NCBI GenBank assembly: GCA_043776635.1
Contig: JAYVRA010000084.1
Span: 1 to 54,241, forward strand
Length of the DNA: 54,241 nucleotides
Direction of reading: 5' to 3'
Source: JANMEX01 sp043776635
Lineage (GTDB): Bacteria > Pseudomonadota > Alphaproteobacteria > Rhizobiales > Rhizobiaceae
Both the position numbers and the translations under genes were made by a program. The number at the start of each line of letters is the position of its first letter. Positions within the stretch are counted from its first letter, which is position 1. Below, in pieces: positions 18,264-25,950 of the stretch. The notes below the pieces were generated by a model. The model worked only from the letters and a program-made list of their open reading frames with translations, was not told the origin of the DNA and ran no database searches.

Positions 18264-18560
18264 TCAAGTTGAATGAAACGTATTTTGGTCGCCACCGGGC
18301 AGGGCTTGCAAGGCTTTGGTCACTCTGGAGGCGTGAATACCGGCGCTTTGCGCAAAGGCTGTTAGTGTCGGCTCATGGGCCACTATGAACTGCAAAACGC
18401 CAGCGAGAAATGCCGGTTCTTGCGCCGCCTCTCGAATTTGCGAGGCGTCAATGCCGGAGAGGTCGAGGAAGCGGCGCATCAGCGTCTCATCTCCAGCCAG
18501 CCAGACCAGCGCGTTTATTGCCATCTCTTCGGGAGCCACTTTATCAGGTTTCAGCGCCAT
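18264..18560 (-). CDS. DUF3572 protein
   Basis: A 98-residue, mostly helical protein of the DUF3572 family (EMAINALVWLAGDETLMRRF, FLAGVLQFIVAHEP). The family is widespread in Rhizobiales and is typically found divergent from divK, as here. GGCAGGA precedes the ATG. No biochemical role is known to me. The 58-base gap to dinB suggests they may be co-transcribed. Confidence 0.8.
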   Translation of the reverse strand: MALKPDKVAPEEMAINALVWLAGDETLMRRFLDLSGIDASQIREAAQEPAFLAGVLQFIVAHEPTLTAFAQSAGIHASRVTKALQALPGGDQNTFHST

Positions 18561-18692
18561 TTGTGTTAGTCCTGCCAGTCATTATTAGTTCAATAGTTCC
18601 CTTGTTCTTTGCGTTTCGTCAATCAAATCCCTTTATAAGGTCAACAGCAACAGGTTGTTTTCCGTTGAAAACAGGCCTCAGGAAAGGATGAC

Positions 18693-19064
18693 ATGGCAAA
18701 GCGCGTCATGATCGTTGAAGATAATGAGCTGAATATGAAGCTGTTCAAAGACCTGATTGAAGCATCGGGTTACGAGACGATTCGCACCCGTAACGGGCTC
18801 GAAGCGCTCAACCTTGCACGTTTGCACAAGCCTGATTTGATCTTGATGGACATTCAATTGCCGGAGGTTTCGGGCCTTGAAGTCACCAAATGGATTAAAG
18901 ACGATGATAAACTGCATCGCATCCCCATCATTGCCGTTACCGCATTTGCCATGAAGGGTGATGAGGAGCGCATCCGCCAAGGCGGCTGCGAGGCCTATAT
19001 TTCCAAACCTATTTCGGTTTCAAAATTTGTTGAGACCATCAAATCCTATCTCGGCGATGCTTGA
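18693..19064 (+). CDS. divK: Single-domain response regulator DivK
   Basis: A 123-residue receiver domain without an output domain. The phospho-acceptor Asp53 is in LILMDIQLPEVSG, the acidic pair is E9-D10, and the Thr and Lys of the switch are in AVTAFAMKG and YISKPIS. In alphaproteobacteria DivK links the kinases DivJ, PleC and DivL to CtrA and so times division and polarity. AGGAAAGG precedes the ATG. pleD starts 18 bases after the stop, the conserved divK-pleD arrangement. Confidence 0.95.
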   Translation: MAKRVMIVEDNELNMKLFKDLIEASGYETIRTRNGLEALNLARLHKPDLILMDIQLPEVSGLEVTKWIKDDDKLHRIPIIAVTAFAMKGDEERIRQGGCEAYISKPISVSKFVETIKSYLGDA

Positions 19065-19082
19065 GATAAAGGGAGCACACGA

Positions 19083-20453
19083 ATGACCGCGAAAATTCTG
19101 GTTGTTGATGATATTCCAGCAAACGTGAAATTGCTGCAAGCGCGGCTGACTGCGGAATATTTTGAAGTGGTTACAGCAACCAACGGTCCCGATGCGCTGG
19201 CGATCTGTGAGCAGGGCGGCATTGATCTGATTTTGCTCGATATCATGATGCCGGGTATGGATGGTTTCGAAGTTTGCACGCGCCTGAAGGCTGATCCCTC
19301 TACGCAGCATGTGCCGGTCGTTATGGTTACAGCGCTGGACCAGCCCGCCGACCGTATTCGCGGGCTTACTGCCGGTGCTGATGATTTTTTGACAAAGCCC
19401 GTCAATGATTTGGCACTGATGTCCCGCGTGAAGTCGCTGGTGCGCCTCAAAACTTTGACTGATGAATTGCGCCTGCGCGCCGCCACCACACGTGCCATTG
19501 GTATTGATGAATTGCTCAGCGGCAAGCTGGGCGAGGCGCAAGGCAAGGCGCGGCTGCTTATCATTGATGAGCGCCAATCGTCCGCCGAGCGTATAGCCAA
19601 GGCGCTGGCTGGCGAGTTTGTCGTCGATATGACGCAAGATCCGCAGGCCGGGTTCTTCCAAGCTGTTGAGAAGAATTATGACTGCGTTTTGATTACCACC
19701 GCTTTTGCAAATTTTGACCCGTTGCGCATTTGCTCGCAGTTGCGCTCGCTGGATCGCACACGCTTTTTGCCGATTTTGCTGATTGCTGAACCGGGCGAAG
19801 ATGACCGTGTTATGCGGGCGCTGGAACTTGGTGTGAATGATTTTGTCGTTCGCCCCGTTGACCCTCAAGAGTTGGTTGCGCGTCTACGCACTCAAGTGCG
19901 CCGTAAGCGCTTTAATGAGGCGCTGCGCCAAAGCGTGGTGCAAACCATCGAGATGGCCGTTACTGATGGCCTTACCGGGCTGCATAACCGGCGTTATCTG
20001 GACAATCATATGCAGAGCCTGTTTGATCGCGCCACGCAGCGCAAGCGGCCCTTATCTTTCATGATGACAGACATCGATATGTTTAAAGCTATCAATGATA
20101 CGTTCGGCCATGATGGCGGTGATGATGTGCTGCGCGAGTTTGCGTTGCGTCTGCGCCGCCAAGTGCGCGGGGCGGATTTGGTGTGCCGTTATGGCGGCGA
20201 AGAGTTCGTGGTTGTGATGCCTGATACCGAGGCCGATGTTGCTGCAAGGGTCGCCGAGCGCGTGCGTGCGGCCATTGAGAATGAGCCGTTTGTGGTCAAT
20301 GGCGGGCGCTCAATAAGCGTCACAACATCGGTGGGCGTTTCCACCTTGCTTGCCGGTTTGGACGGCGTTGCGGAACTGATGAAACGAGCGGACCGTGGCC
20401 TTTATGAAGCTAAAAATGCCGGACGCAATCGAGTTGTGCAACTCGCGGCATAG
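19083..20453 (+). CDS. pleD: Diguanylate cyclase response regulator PleD
   Basis: A 456-residue protein made of two receiver domains and a GGDEF domain. Asp53 of the first receiver lies in ILLDIMMPGMDG; the second receiver (about residues 155-280) looks degenerate, as usual in PleD. The active site is GGEEF at 371-375, and the product-inhibition site RGAD (RxxD) lies just upstream at 361-364. It makes cyclic di-GMP when phosphorylated and drives polar development in relatives. Co-transcribed with divK and followed by a two-part terminator. Confidence 0.95.
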   Translation: MTAKILVVDDIPANVKLLQARLTAEYFEVVTATNGPDALAICEQGGIDLILLDIMMPGMDGFEVCTRLKADPSTQHVPVVMVTALDQPADRIRGLTAGADDFLTKPVNDLALMSRVKSLVRLKTLTDELRLRAATTRAIGIDELLSGKLGEAQGKARLLIIDERQSSAERIAKALAGEFVVDMTQDPQAGFFQAVEKNYDCVLITTAFANFDPLRICSQLRSLDRTRFLPILLIAEPGEDDRVMRALELGVNDFVVRPVDPQELVARLRTQVRRKRFNEALRQSVVQTIEMAVTDGLTGLHNRRYLDNHMQSLFDRATQRKRPLSFMMTDIDMFKAINDTFGHDGGDDVLREFALRLRRQVRGADLVCRYGGEEFVVVMPDTEADVAARVAERVRAAIENEPFVVNGGRSISVTTSVGVSTLLAGLDGVAELMKRADRGLYEAKNAGRNRVVQLAA

Positions 20454-20464
20454 TAACAAAAGCC

Positions 20465-20521
20465 AGCAACTGTCTGATTCCGAATCAGAATTTTAATTCA
20501 TATTTTAGCAGTTGCTTTTTT
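20465..20521 (+). terminator. Terminator of divK-pleD
   Basis: An outer stem AGCAACTG (20465-20472) with CAGTTGCT (20509-20516) runs into a T tract ending at 20521. Inside it is a second perfect hairpin CTGATTC/GAATCAG (20474-20488) followed by four T. Confidence 0.8.
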
Positions 20522-20547
20522 CTGACTTTGCGTCACACTATTTTCCG

Positions 20548-20725
20548 TGCTCCAGCGCGTAGCGCACTCCTGTGAGCGCAATGCCCCCATGATGCTAGGT
20601 CCGCCGCATCCCCTGGGTCGTGGGGACTCGTCGGCCGGTGTGGCTTTTCCCCGCGTGGAAGTCTCGTAAGAGTATGTCTGCCGGCCGACCCCAATTTCTC
20701 GAAGCCGGTTCTTCAGAGCTGGAAC
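20548..20725. ncRNA. Possible structured RNA between pleD and rpmG
   Basis: About 180 GC-rich bases between two terminators, with no credible protein. Pairings seen on paper: TCCAGC (20551-20556) with GCTGGA (20718-20723) closing the whole element; GTCGGCCGG (20630-20638) with CCGGCCGAC (20681-20689); GATGC with GCATC near 20590-20610; and a small CTC-GTAA-GAG hairpin near 20663-20672. I could not match it to tmRNA, SRP RNA, RNase P RNA or 6S RNA. Strand is undecided and no clear promoter was found. Confidence 0.35.
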
Positions 20726-20732
20726 TGCACAC

Positions 20733-20756
20733 AAAAAAGCCGCCTTAACGGGCGGC
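20733..20756 (-). terminator. Terminator of rpmG
   Basis: Read on the minus strand: GCCGCC, loop CGTTAA, GGCGGC, then six T. It lies 27 bases beyond the rpmG stop codon. Confidence 0.85.
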
Positions 20757-20782
20757 TGTTTAATCAGAATTGTTAGATCAAA

Positions 20783-20950
20783 TTATTTAATCTTAACTTC
20801 CTTGAAATCGACGTGCTTGCGCACAACTGGATCATACTTACGCTTCAGCATTTTTTCCGTGTAGGTACGGCTGTTCTTTGTTGTCACGTAGAAGAAACCA
20901 GTATCAGCTGTCGAAATAAGCTTGATTTTGATGGTCGTTGCCTTGGCCAT
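20783..20950 (-). CDS. rpmG: 50S ribosomal protein L33
   Basis: A 55-residue basic protein beginning MAKATTIKIKL and containing DTGFFYVTTKNSRT and LKRKYDPVVRKHV, the L33 pattern. It has the alphaproteobacterial form without the zinc-binding Cys pairs. AGGAC lies ten bases before the ATG, and a clean terminator follows. The MFS gene further along on the same strand is 108 bases upstream; co-transcription is possible. Confidence 0.95.
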   Translation of the reverse strand: MAKATTIKIKLISTADTGFFYVTTKNSRTYTEKMLKRKYDPVVRKHVDFKEVKIK

Positions 20951-21058
20951 TTTATTTGTCCTGTCTTGCCGGATTTAACCGCGTCATATTAAACGCAACA
21001 GACCGGCGGTTACCGGCTTTACGAATTTGGCCGGAAATTACGGATTGTCGAGAGAAAG

Positions 21059-22225
21059 TCAACCCCGCTTGTTGGTGAAGATCGTCCTTGTGAGGGCAAC
21101 AATGAGATAAAAGGTAAAAAATATCGCAAGCGCCCAAGCAAAACCATGCGGACCTGCGACATCCATGCCCACACCGATGGCCTGAGGCCCGATTAACATT
21201 CCAATCGCATAGCAAAATATAAAGGCTGCATTGGCTGATGCCAATTCTTTGCCACTGAGTCTTGAACCCAAATGGGCGAGGCCGACGGTGTAAAGTCCGG
21301 CAATCATGCCGCCCCAAACGAACATTAGGCTCGCCAACCAATACCAATTGCCGGACGCCGCCGGCATTAGCAGCACGCCTGCAAGGCCGAGCGCGGCAAT
21401 GACAATCAATATGACTCTGCGGTCCTTCACGCGGTCGCTGAGAAGGCCGAGCGGGATTTGGAAAATGAGATTACCAATGCCGATCATCGTCATCAGCAGG
21501 GCCGTATCGGCCTCGCTATAGCCAAGCCGCGTGCCATAGACAGGCAGCAGCGCAAACCCGCCGGTTTCCACCGCGCCATAGACCAGCACGGCGGCGGTAG
21601 CTGTCGGAACTTTGGTGATGTAAGGCCAAAATGGCACTTGCTCTTCGGACTTGATATCCGGACTTTCGCGCCACGCCAGCGCCACAGGAATGATCGCCAA
21701 CAAAACGACAACGCTACCAATACCAAACGGCAAATAGCCCTGGCTGCCGACTTTCGAGAAAATATACGGGCCGAGCGCAAAGCCAAGCGACAGCAGCGTG
21801 GCATAGACTCCCAACACCAGCCCGCGATATTTCGCAGGTGTTGAATGGCTTATCCAAAATTCTGACAAGATGAATAAAACTGTCAGTGCGGCATGGAGCG
21901 CGAAGCGTAGCAAAATCCAGCTCCAAAACGAGGAGACTAAAAAAAAGCCGGAGAATGTTGCCGCGCCGAAAATCATCGTGATTATCATTGCGTTTGCTAC
22001 GCCAACACGCGAAGCAAACGGCGTGGCCAGCGGTGCTGTCATGATAGAGGCTATGCCGGCAAACGCCGTATTGAGACCAATCATGGAGGCCGAATAGCCA
22101 CGGCTTTCGAGGATAACCGTGAGCAGCGGCATACCAAGCCCGATACTTGTTCCTACCACGCTAATCGAAGCGATTGCCGCCGCAGCTGACAGCCAATGGA
22201 CGCGGTCATCTTCTGGTATGCTCAA
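21059..22225 (-). CDS. MFS transporter
   Basis: A 388-residue membrane protein with about 12 hydrophobic segments. The loop between segments 2 and 3 and the mid-loop LLSDRVKDRRVILI fit the major facilitator fold, and STPAKYRGLVLGVYATLLSLG resembles the YcaD-like group. The likely start is TTG 22225; no in-frame ATG with a ribosome binding site is near. It follows the rnr - DUF983 - Nudix cluster on the same strand with a 16-base gap and so may be the last gene of that unit. Substrate unknown. Confidence 0.8.
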   Translation of the reverse strand: MSIPEDDRVHWLSAAAAIASISVVGTSIGLGMPLLTVILESRGYSASMIGLNTAFAGIASIMTAPLATPFASRVGVANAMIITMIFGAATFSGFFLVSSFWSWILLRFALHAALTVLFILSEFWISHSTPAKYRGLVLGVYATLLSLGFALGPYIFSKVGSQGYLPFGIGSVVVLLAIIPVALAWRESPDIKSEEQVPFWPYITKVPTATAAVLVYGAVETGGFALLPVYGTRLGYSEADTALLMTMIGIGNLIFQIPLGLLSDRVKDRRVILIVIAALGLAGVLLMPAASGNWYWLASLMFVWGGMIAGLYTVGLAHLGSRLSGKELASANAAFIFCYAIGMLIGPQAIGVGMDVAGPHGFAWALAIFFTFYLIVALTRTIFTNKRG

Positions 22226-22241
22226 AGGATAGTTCCCGCTG

Positions 22242-22928
22242 TCATGTCACGCTGCGTATGTATTTTTTGTGTCGCTGTTGATACGTCGGGATTTCATGGC
22301 TGGATTGTAAGGACGGGTCAATCGTGAAGCGGTTAAAAACATCGGATAAGATCGAGCGGGTTATATTTGGTAAATCCAGCTCTTTGGTCTCACTATGGGT
22401 CGGCCACACCAAATCTTCCAATTCATCGCCGCCGGAATGGGCTGTGACTACAGCATGATCGCGAAAGCAGGCGAAAAATCGCGTGTCGTAGCGCCGCTTC
22501 AGGCCGGGTGGCGTGATGGCACGGGCGACATAACGTAGGGCGCTCAGGTTCGGGGCCTGTGCATAGTCCGCAAACATTTGCCAGTCTTGCGACTTTGCCT
22601 GGAAATGCGACGGCAGCCCGATTAGCAGTCCAGTCTCTTCGTAGGTTTCGCGGATCGCTGAAAGCGCGATTGTCGCCGCTTTTGCAGCAGTTACAAACGC
22701 TGATTTGCTATTATTATCCAACTCATACGGTGTTTTAATCCTACTATCGCAAGCATCAGTTTTTCCGCCGGGAAACACATATTTGTTCGGCATAAACACA
22801 TGAGCGGAACTACGACGTCCCATAAGAAAGCGCGGCTCTTTAGCGGAACGGTCAATCAAAATAAGCGATGCGGCAAGCGCAGGTTTCACAGCTCTTGCCT
22901 TGGTCTCAGATGACGTTGACGTGGTCAT
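22242..22928 (-). CDS. Nudix hydrolase
   Basis: A 228-residue Nudix protein. The box is split: FPGGKTDACDS, then an insertion of about 25 residues, then AIRETYEETGLLIG, which keeps the REx2EExG metal-binding core. This extended layout resembles the NUDT19-like subgroup, some of which cleave CoA derivatives; the substrate here is not known. The frame runs on to 23006, but ATG 22928 is chosen because the upstream residues are just the DUF983 coding region in another frame. The 23-base overlap with the DUF983 gene indicates coupling. Confidence 0.85.
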   Translation of the reverse strand: MTTSTSSETKARAVKPALAASLILIDRSAKEPRFLMGRRSSAHVFMPNKYVFPGGKTDACDSRIKTPYELDNNSKSAFVTAAKAATIALSAIRETYEETGLLIGLPSHFQAKSQDWQMFADYAQAPNLSALRYVARAITPPGLKRRYDTRFFACFRDHAVVTAHSGGDELEDLVWPTHSETKELDLPNITRSILSDVFNRFTIDPSLQSSHEIPTYQQRHKKYIRSVT

Positions 22929-23328
22929 CTTCGCCGCCGAACCCGTGCATGTAGTTGGCCCATTGCAGGCCGATAATCGCACCCTTGACCGGCTGGAGCA
23001 GGGCAAGTGACATGATAATTGTCACGGGGATCCACAAGGCCAGATGCAGCCAGCTTGGCCAGTTCGTCAGCATTTCTGTGGCCATAAACCCGCCGACAAC
23101 GATGTGCCCGACAATCGAAACCACGATGTAGGCAGGCAAATCATCGGCGCGCTGCGGCGTATAGTCTTCGCCGCACACGCTGCAATTATCGACGGGCTTT
23201 ACAAAGGCACGGAACAGCTTGCCATTACCGCAATGCGGGCATTTCCCGCGAAAGCCACGCTTCATGGAGGGCATAACGGGGCGGGTCTCGCGCTGTGCCA
23301 TGTCACCGGTCAACATCTGAACACTCAT
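22906..23328 (-). CDS. DUF983 membrane protein
   Basis: A 140-residue protein of the DUF983 family. Two Cys pairs, CPHCGNGKLF and CSVCGEDY (about residues 30-55), look like a zinc ribbon; two membrane segments follow (IVVSIVGHIVVGGFM and ALWIPVTIIMSLALL). Its ATG overlaps the rnr stop codon by four bases (ATGA), so translation is coupled. Gene order rnr - DUF983 - Nudix is common in Rhizobiales. Function unknown. Confidence 0.85.
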   Translation of the reverse strand: MSVQMLTGDMAQRETRPVMPSMKRGFRGKCPHCGNGKLFRAFVKPVDNCSVCGEDYTPQRADDLPAYIVVSIVGHIVVGGFMATEMLTNWPSWLHLALWIPVTIIMSLALLQPVKGAIIGLQWANYMHGFGGEDDHVNVI

Positions 23329-25721
23329 CTGCGTTTTGCACCTTTCGCCGGTTTGCCGCTGCTGGCGCGGCCGACTGGACCATAGTTTGATTTATGAATG
23401 TGGCGCTTCGCTTTGTGGAATGACTGCGAAACACCGGCAAGCGCCTTGGGTTTTGAAACCATTTCGTAGCGAATAGAGCCGGCGTACACCTGCACATCGG
23501 TAAGCTTGACTTCTACTGCATCGCCGAGCCGATACCCTTGGCCACTGCGCTCACCGACCAGCGCATGACTGGCTTCCACAAAATGATAATAGTCGTCTTC
23601 CAATGTAGATACGGGCACAAAGCCATCGGCGCCATAGGCAGGCAGGGTGACAAATAGACCCGCCCCGACCACGCCGGATATGCGCCCGTCGAACACCTCG
23701 CCGATGCGGTCCTTAAGATGGTTGGCAATGAGGCGATCAATCGTATCGCGCTCAGCGGCCATGGAACGGCGTTCAGTTGATGAGATCATCCCGCCGATTT
23801 CAGCAAGCTGCGCTTCCTCTTCGATCGTCAATCCGTCGTCACCAAGGTTCAGCGCCTTGATGAGGGCGCGATGGGCGATCAGGTCTGAATAGCGGCGAAT
23901 CGGTGATGTAAAGTGCGCGTACTTGCGCAGATTTAAACCAAAATGGCCGATATTATCCGGATTATAAACCGCCTGACTTTGCGAGCGCAGCACCACTTCG
24001 TTCACCAGCGTTTCGCTTACAGTCCCACGCACTTTCGCCAAAATCCGGTTGAAATCCTTGGGCCGCAGAGCAACGCCCTTCGCCAGCGGGATATCCAATG
24101 TCTTCAAAAATTCGCGCAAACTTTCCTGCTTGGCGAGCGATGGCTGATCGTGAATGCGATAGACAAGTTTCTGTTGGTTCGCCTCCAGAGTTTCTGCCGT
24201 TGCGACATTGGCGAGGATCATCATTTCCTCGACCAAGCGATGGGCGTTCAGCCGCTCGGGGATGAAAACCTTGTTCACCGTGCCATCCGCATTGAGCAAG
24301 ATCTTGCGCTCGGGTAAGTCCAAATCCAGCGGCTGGCGCGAAATATGCCCGCGCTTGAGGGCGTAATAAGCCTCGTACAGCGGCTTTAAAACGCCCTCTA
24401 CCAGCGGGCCGGATTTCTCGTCAGGCGCACCATCGCAGGCCGCTTGCGCTTGCTGATAGGACAGCTTGGCATGGCTTTTCATCATTATGCGGTGGAACGA
24501 ATGGCCGGTTTTTATGCCGTCCCGCGTGATAGTCATACGCACCGCCAGCGCCGGACGTTCTTCCAGTTCCCTTAGCGAACAAAGGTCGTTGGAAATTCGT
24601 TCGGGGAGCATCGGCACCACACGGTCGGGGAAATAGGTCGAGTTGCCGCGCTTCAGGGCTTCTGCATCAATCGGCGTACCCGTGCGGATATAGGCTGATA
24701 CATCGGCAATGGCGACGGTGACGATGTAGCCGCCGGGATTATTCGGATTGGTGTCTGCAATAGCATAAACCGCATCGTCATGATCCTTGGCGTCGTGAGG
24801 GTCTATGGTGATAAGTGGCAGATCGCGCCAGTCTTCACGGCCATTTTTATCCGCTCGTGTGTCGGGACGGAAAACCGGTTCCCACTTTTCCTCGCCGCGC
24901 TCCGCGAGTGTGACAGGCTTCGCCGCTGCAGCCGCGTCCAGCACCGCTTGCGGGAAAGTATTTGGAATGCCGTGCATATGAATGGCAATCAGCGAAATGG
25001 CCTTTTCGGAACTGATAGAGCCCGCCACATTGATAACTTTGCCCCGTGCAATGCCATAGCGCCCGACGCGCACCGGCTCGACTTCCACTAGATCGCCATC
25101 CTTGGCCAGACCTCTAAAATCAGGGTCAATAATCAATTCAGGCTGGCGGCGCTCCACAGGGTCAATGCGCAATTCGCCATTAGCCAACTCGCGGAAAATG
25201 CCCAGCACAAGGCCTTTGTTTTTATCAAGTTTTTTAACCACGCGGCCGGTATATCCCGCCTCGTCATCATGACCGAACAGGCGCACCAGCACACGATCAC
25301 CTACGCCGGGCACGGGGCCTGATGCGTTGCGTGCGGTTTTAATGGTAACTGTCGGTGCTTTGCCTTGGCCCTCGTCCCAATCCAGAGGGCGGGCCACCAG
25401 CGAGCCGTCCTTGTCGCGGGTGAAAATATCCATCGCCAGAACCGGCGGCAGCCCGCCCGGGACGATAAGCGTCTTGCCCTGCTTCTTCAGCGCACCTTCG
25501 CCTTTAAGCTCGCGGATCATGGCTTTGAGAATGACCCGATCATCGCCTTTAATACCAAACGCCTTGGCAATATCGCGCTTGGATGTATCGCCGGGGTTTT
25601 CACGCAAATAGTACAGCAGCGCCTCGCGCTCCGGTAAATCTCCGCGTCGCTTGCCCGAAGCAGAGGTTTTCGGCCCCGCCTTTGTCACGTTAACACCACT
25701 GCTAGGAATCCGCCGCGCCAT
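23325..25721 (-). CDS. rnr: Ribonuclease R
   Basis: A 798-residue 3'-5' exoribonuclease of the RNB family that degrades structured RNA. Layout: winged-helix region (about residues 30-90), cold-shock domains, the RNB catalytic domain starting at the metal-binding Asp cluster DPHDAKDHDD (307-316), and an S1 domain near residues 655-740 (GRISGVVGAGLFVTLPAYG). The C-terminal tail is short and basic. The ATG has only a weak GGA element upstream. topA, which often precedes rnr in this order, is not upstream here; a 229-base gap separates it from uvrA, which is on the same strand. Confidence 0.95.
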   Translation of the reverse strand: MARRIPSSGVNVTKAGPKTSASGKRRGDLPEREALLYYLRENPGDTSKRDIAKAFGIKGDDRVILKAMIRELKGEGALKKQGKTLIVPGGLPPVLAMDIFTRDKDGSLVARPLDWDEGQGKAPTVTIKTARNASGPVPGVGDRVLVRLFGHDDEAGYTGRVVKKLDKNKGLVLGIFRELANGELRIDPVERRQPELIIDPDFRGLAKDGDLVEVEPVRVGRYGIARGKVINVAGSISSEKAISLIAIHMHGIPNTFPQAVLDAAAAAKPVTLAERGEEKWEPVFRPDTRADKNGREDWRDLPLITIDPHDAKDHDDAVYAIADTNPNNPGGYIVTVAIADVSAYIRTGTPIDAEALKRGNSTYFPDRVVPMLPERISNDLCSLRELEERPALAVRMTITRDGIKTGHSFHRIMMKSHAKLSYQQAQAACDGAPDEKSGPLVEGVLKPLYEAYYALKRGHISRQPLDLDLPERKILLNADGTVNKVFIPERLNAHRLVEEMMILANVATAETLEANQQKLVYRIHDQPSLAKQESLREFLKTLDIPLAKGVALRPKDFNRILAKVRGTVSETLVNEVVLRSQSQAVYNPDNIGHFGLNLRKYAHFTSPIRRYSDLIAHRALIKALNLGDDGLTIEEEAQLAEIGGMISSTERRSMAAERDTIDRLIANHLKDRIGEVFDGRISGVVGAGLFVTLPAYGADGFVPVSTLEDDYYHFVEASHALVGERSGQGYRLGDAVEVKLTDVQVYAGSIRYEMVSKPKALAGVSQSFHKAKRHIHKSNYGPVGRASSGKPAKGAKRR

Positions 25722-25950
25722 ATTGAATTTATCCTGTATGCTTTGGAGCTGGTATTTGCATTTTTGGGCAGGGTTGGGAAAGGAGAAAGTGAATTAAAGC
25801 ACCTTGCATTCAAATCGACTTCACTATTTCTTCAAAGCGAATGGACTTGTTCTCGAACCTGATAAATATACCAACAAAATAATTTTCAACCGAAAATCGC
25901 GTCATAAACATTTCAAATGAAAAGCGCCGATTCCTGAGGGGTGTGTGCAT

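Noticed and set aside
17690..18388. 232-residue open frame on the plus strand
   Set aside because: Antisense to dinB; Arg/His-rich and without recognisable features.
19020..19868. 282-residue open frame on the minus strand
   Set aside because: Antisense to pleD with shadow-like composition.
20498..20734. 78-residue open frame on the minus strand between pleD and rpmG
   Set aside because: Spans two terminators and a strongly foldable element; composition is not protein-like.
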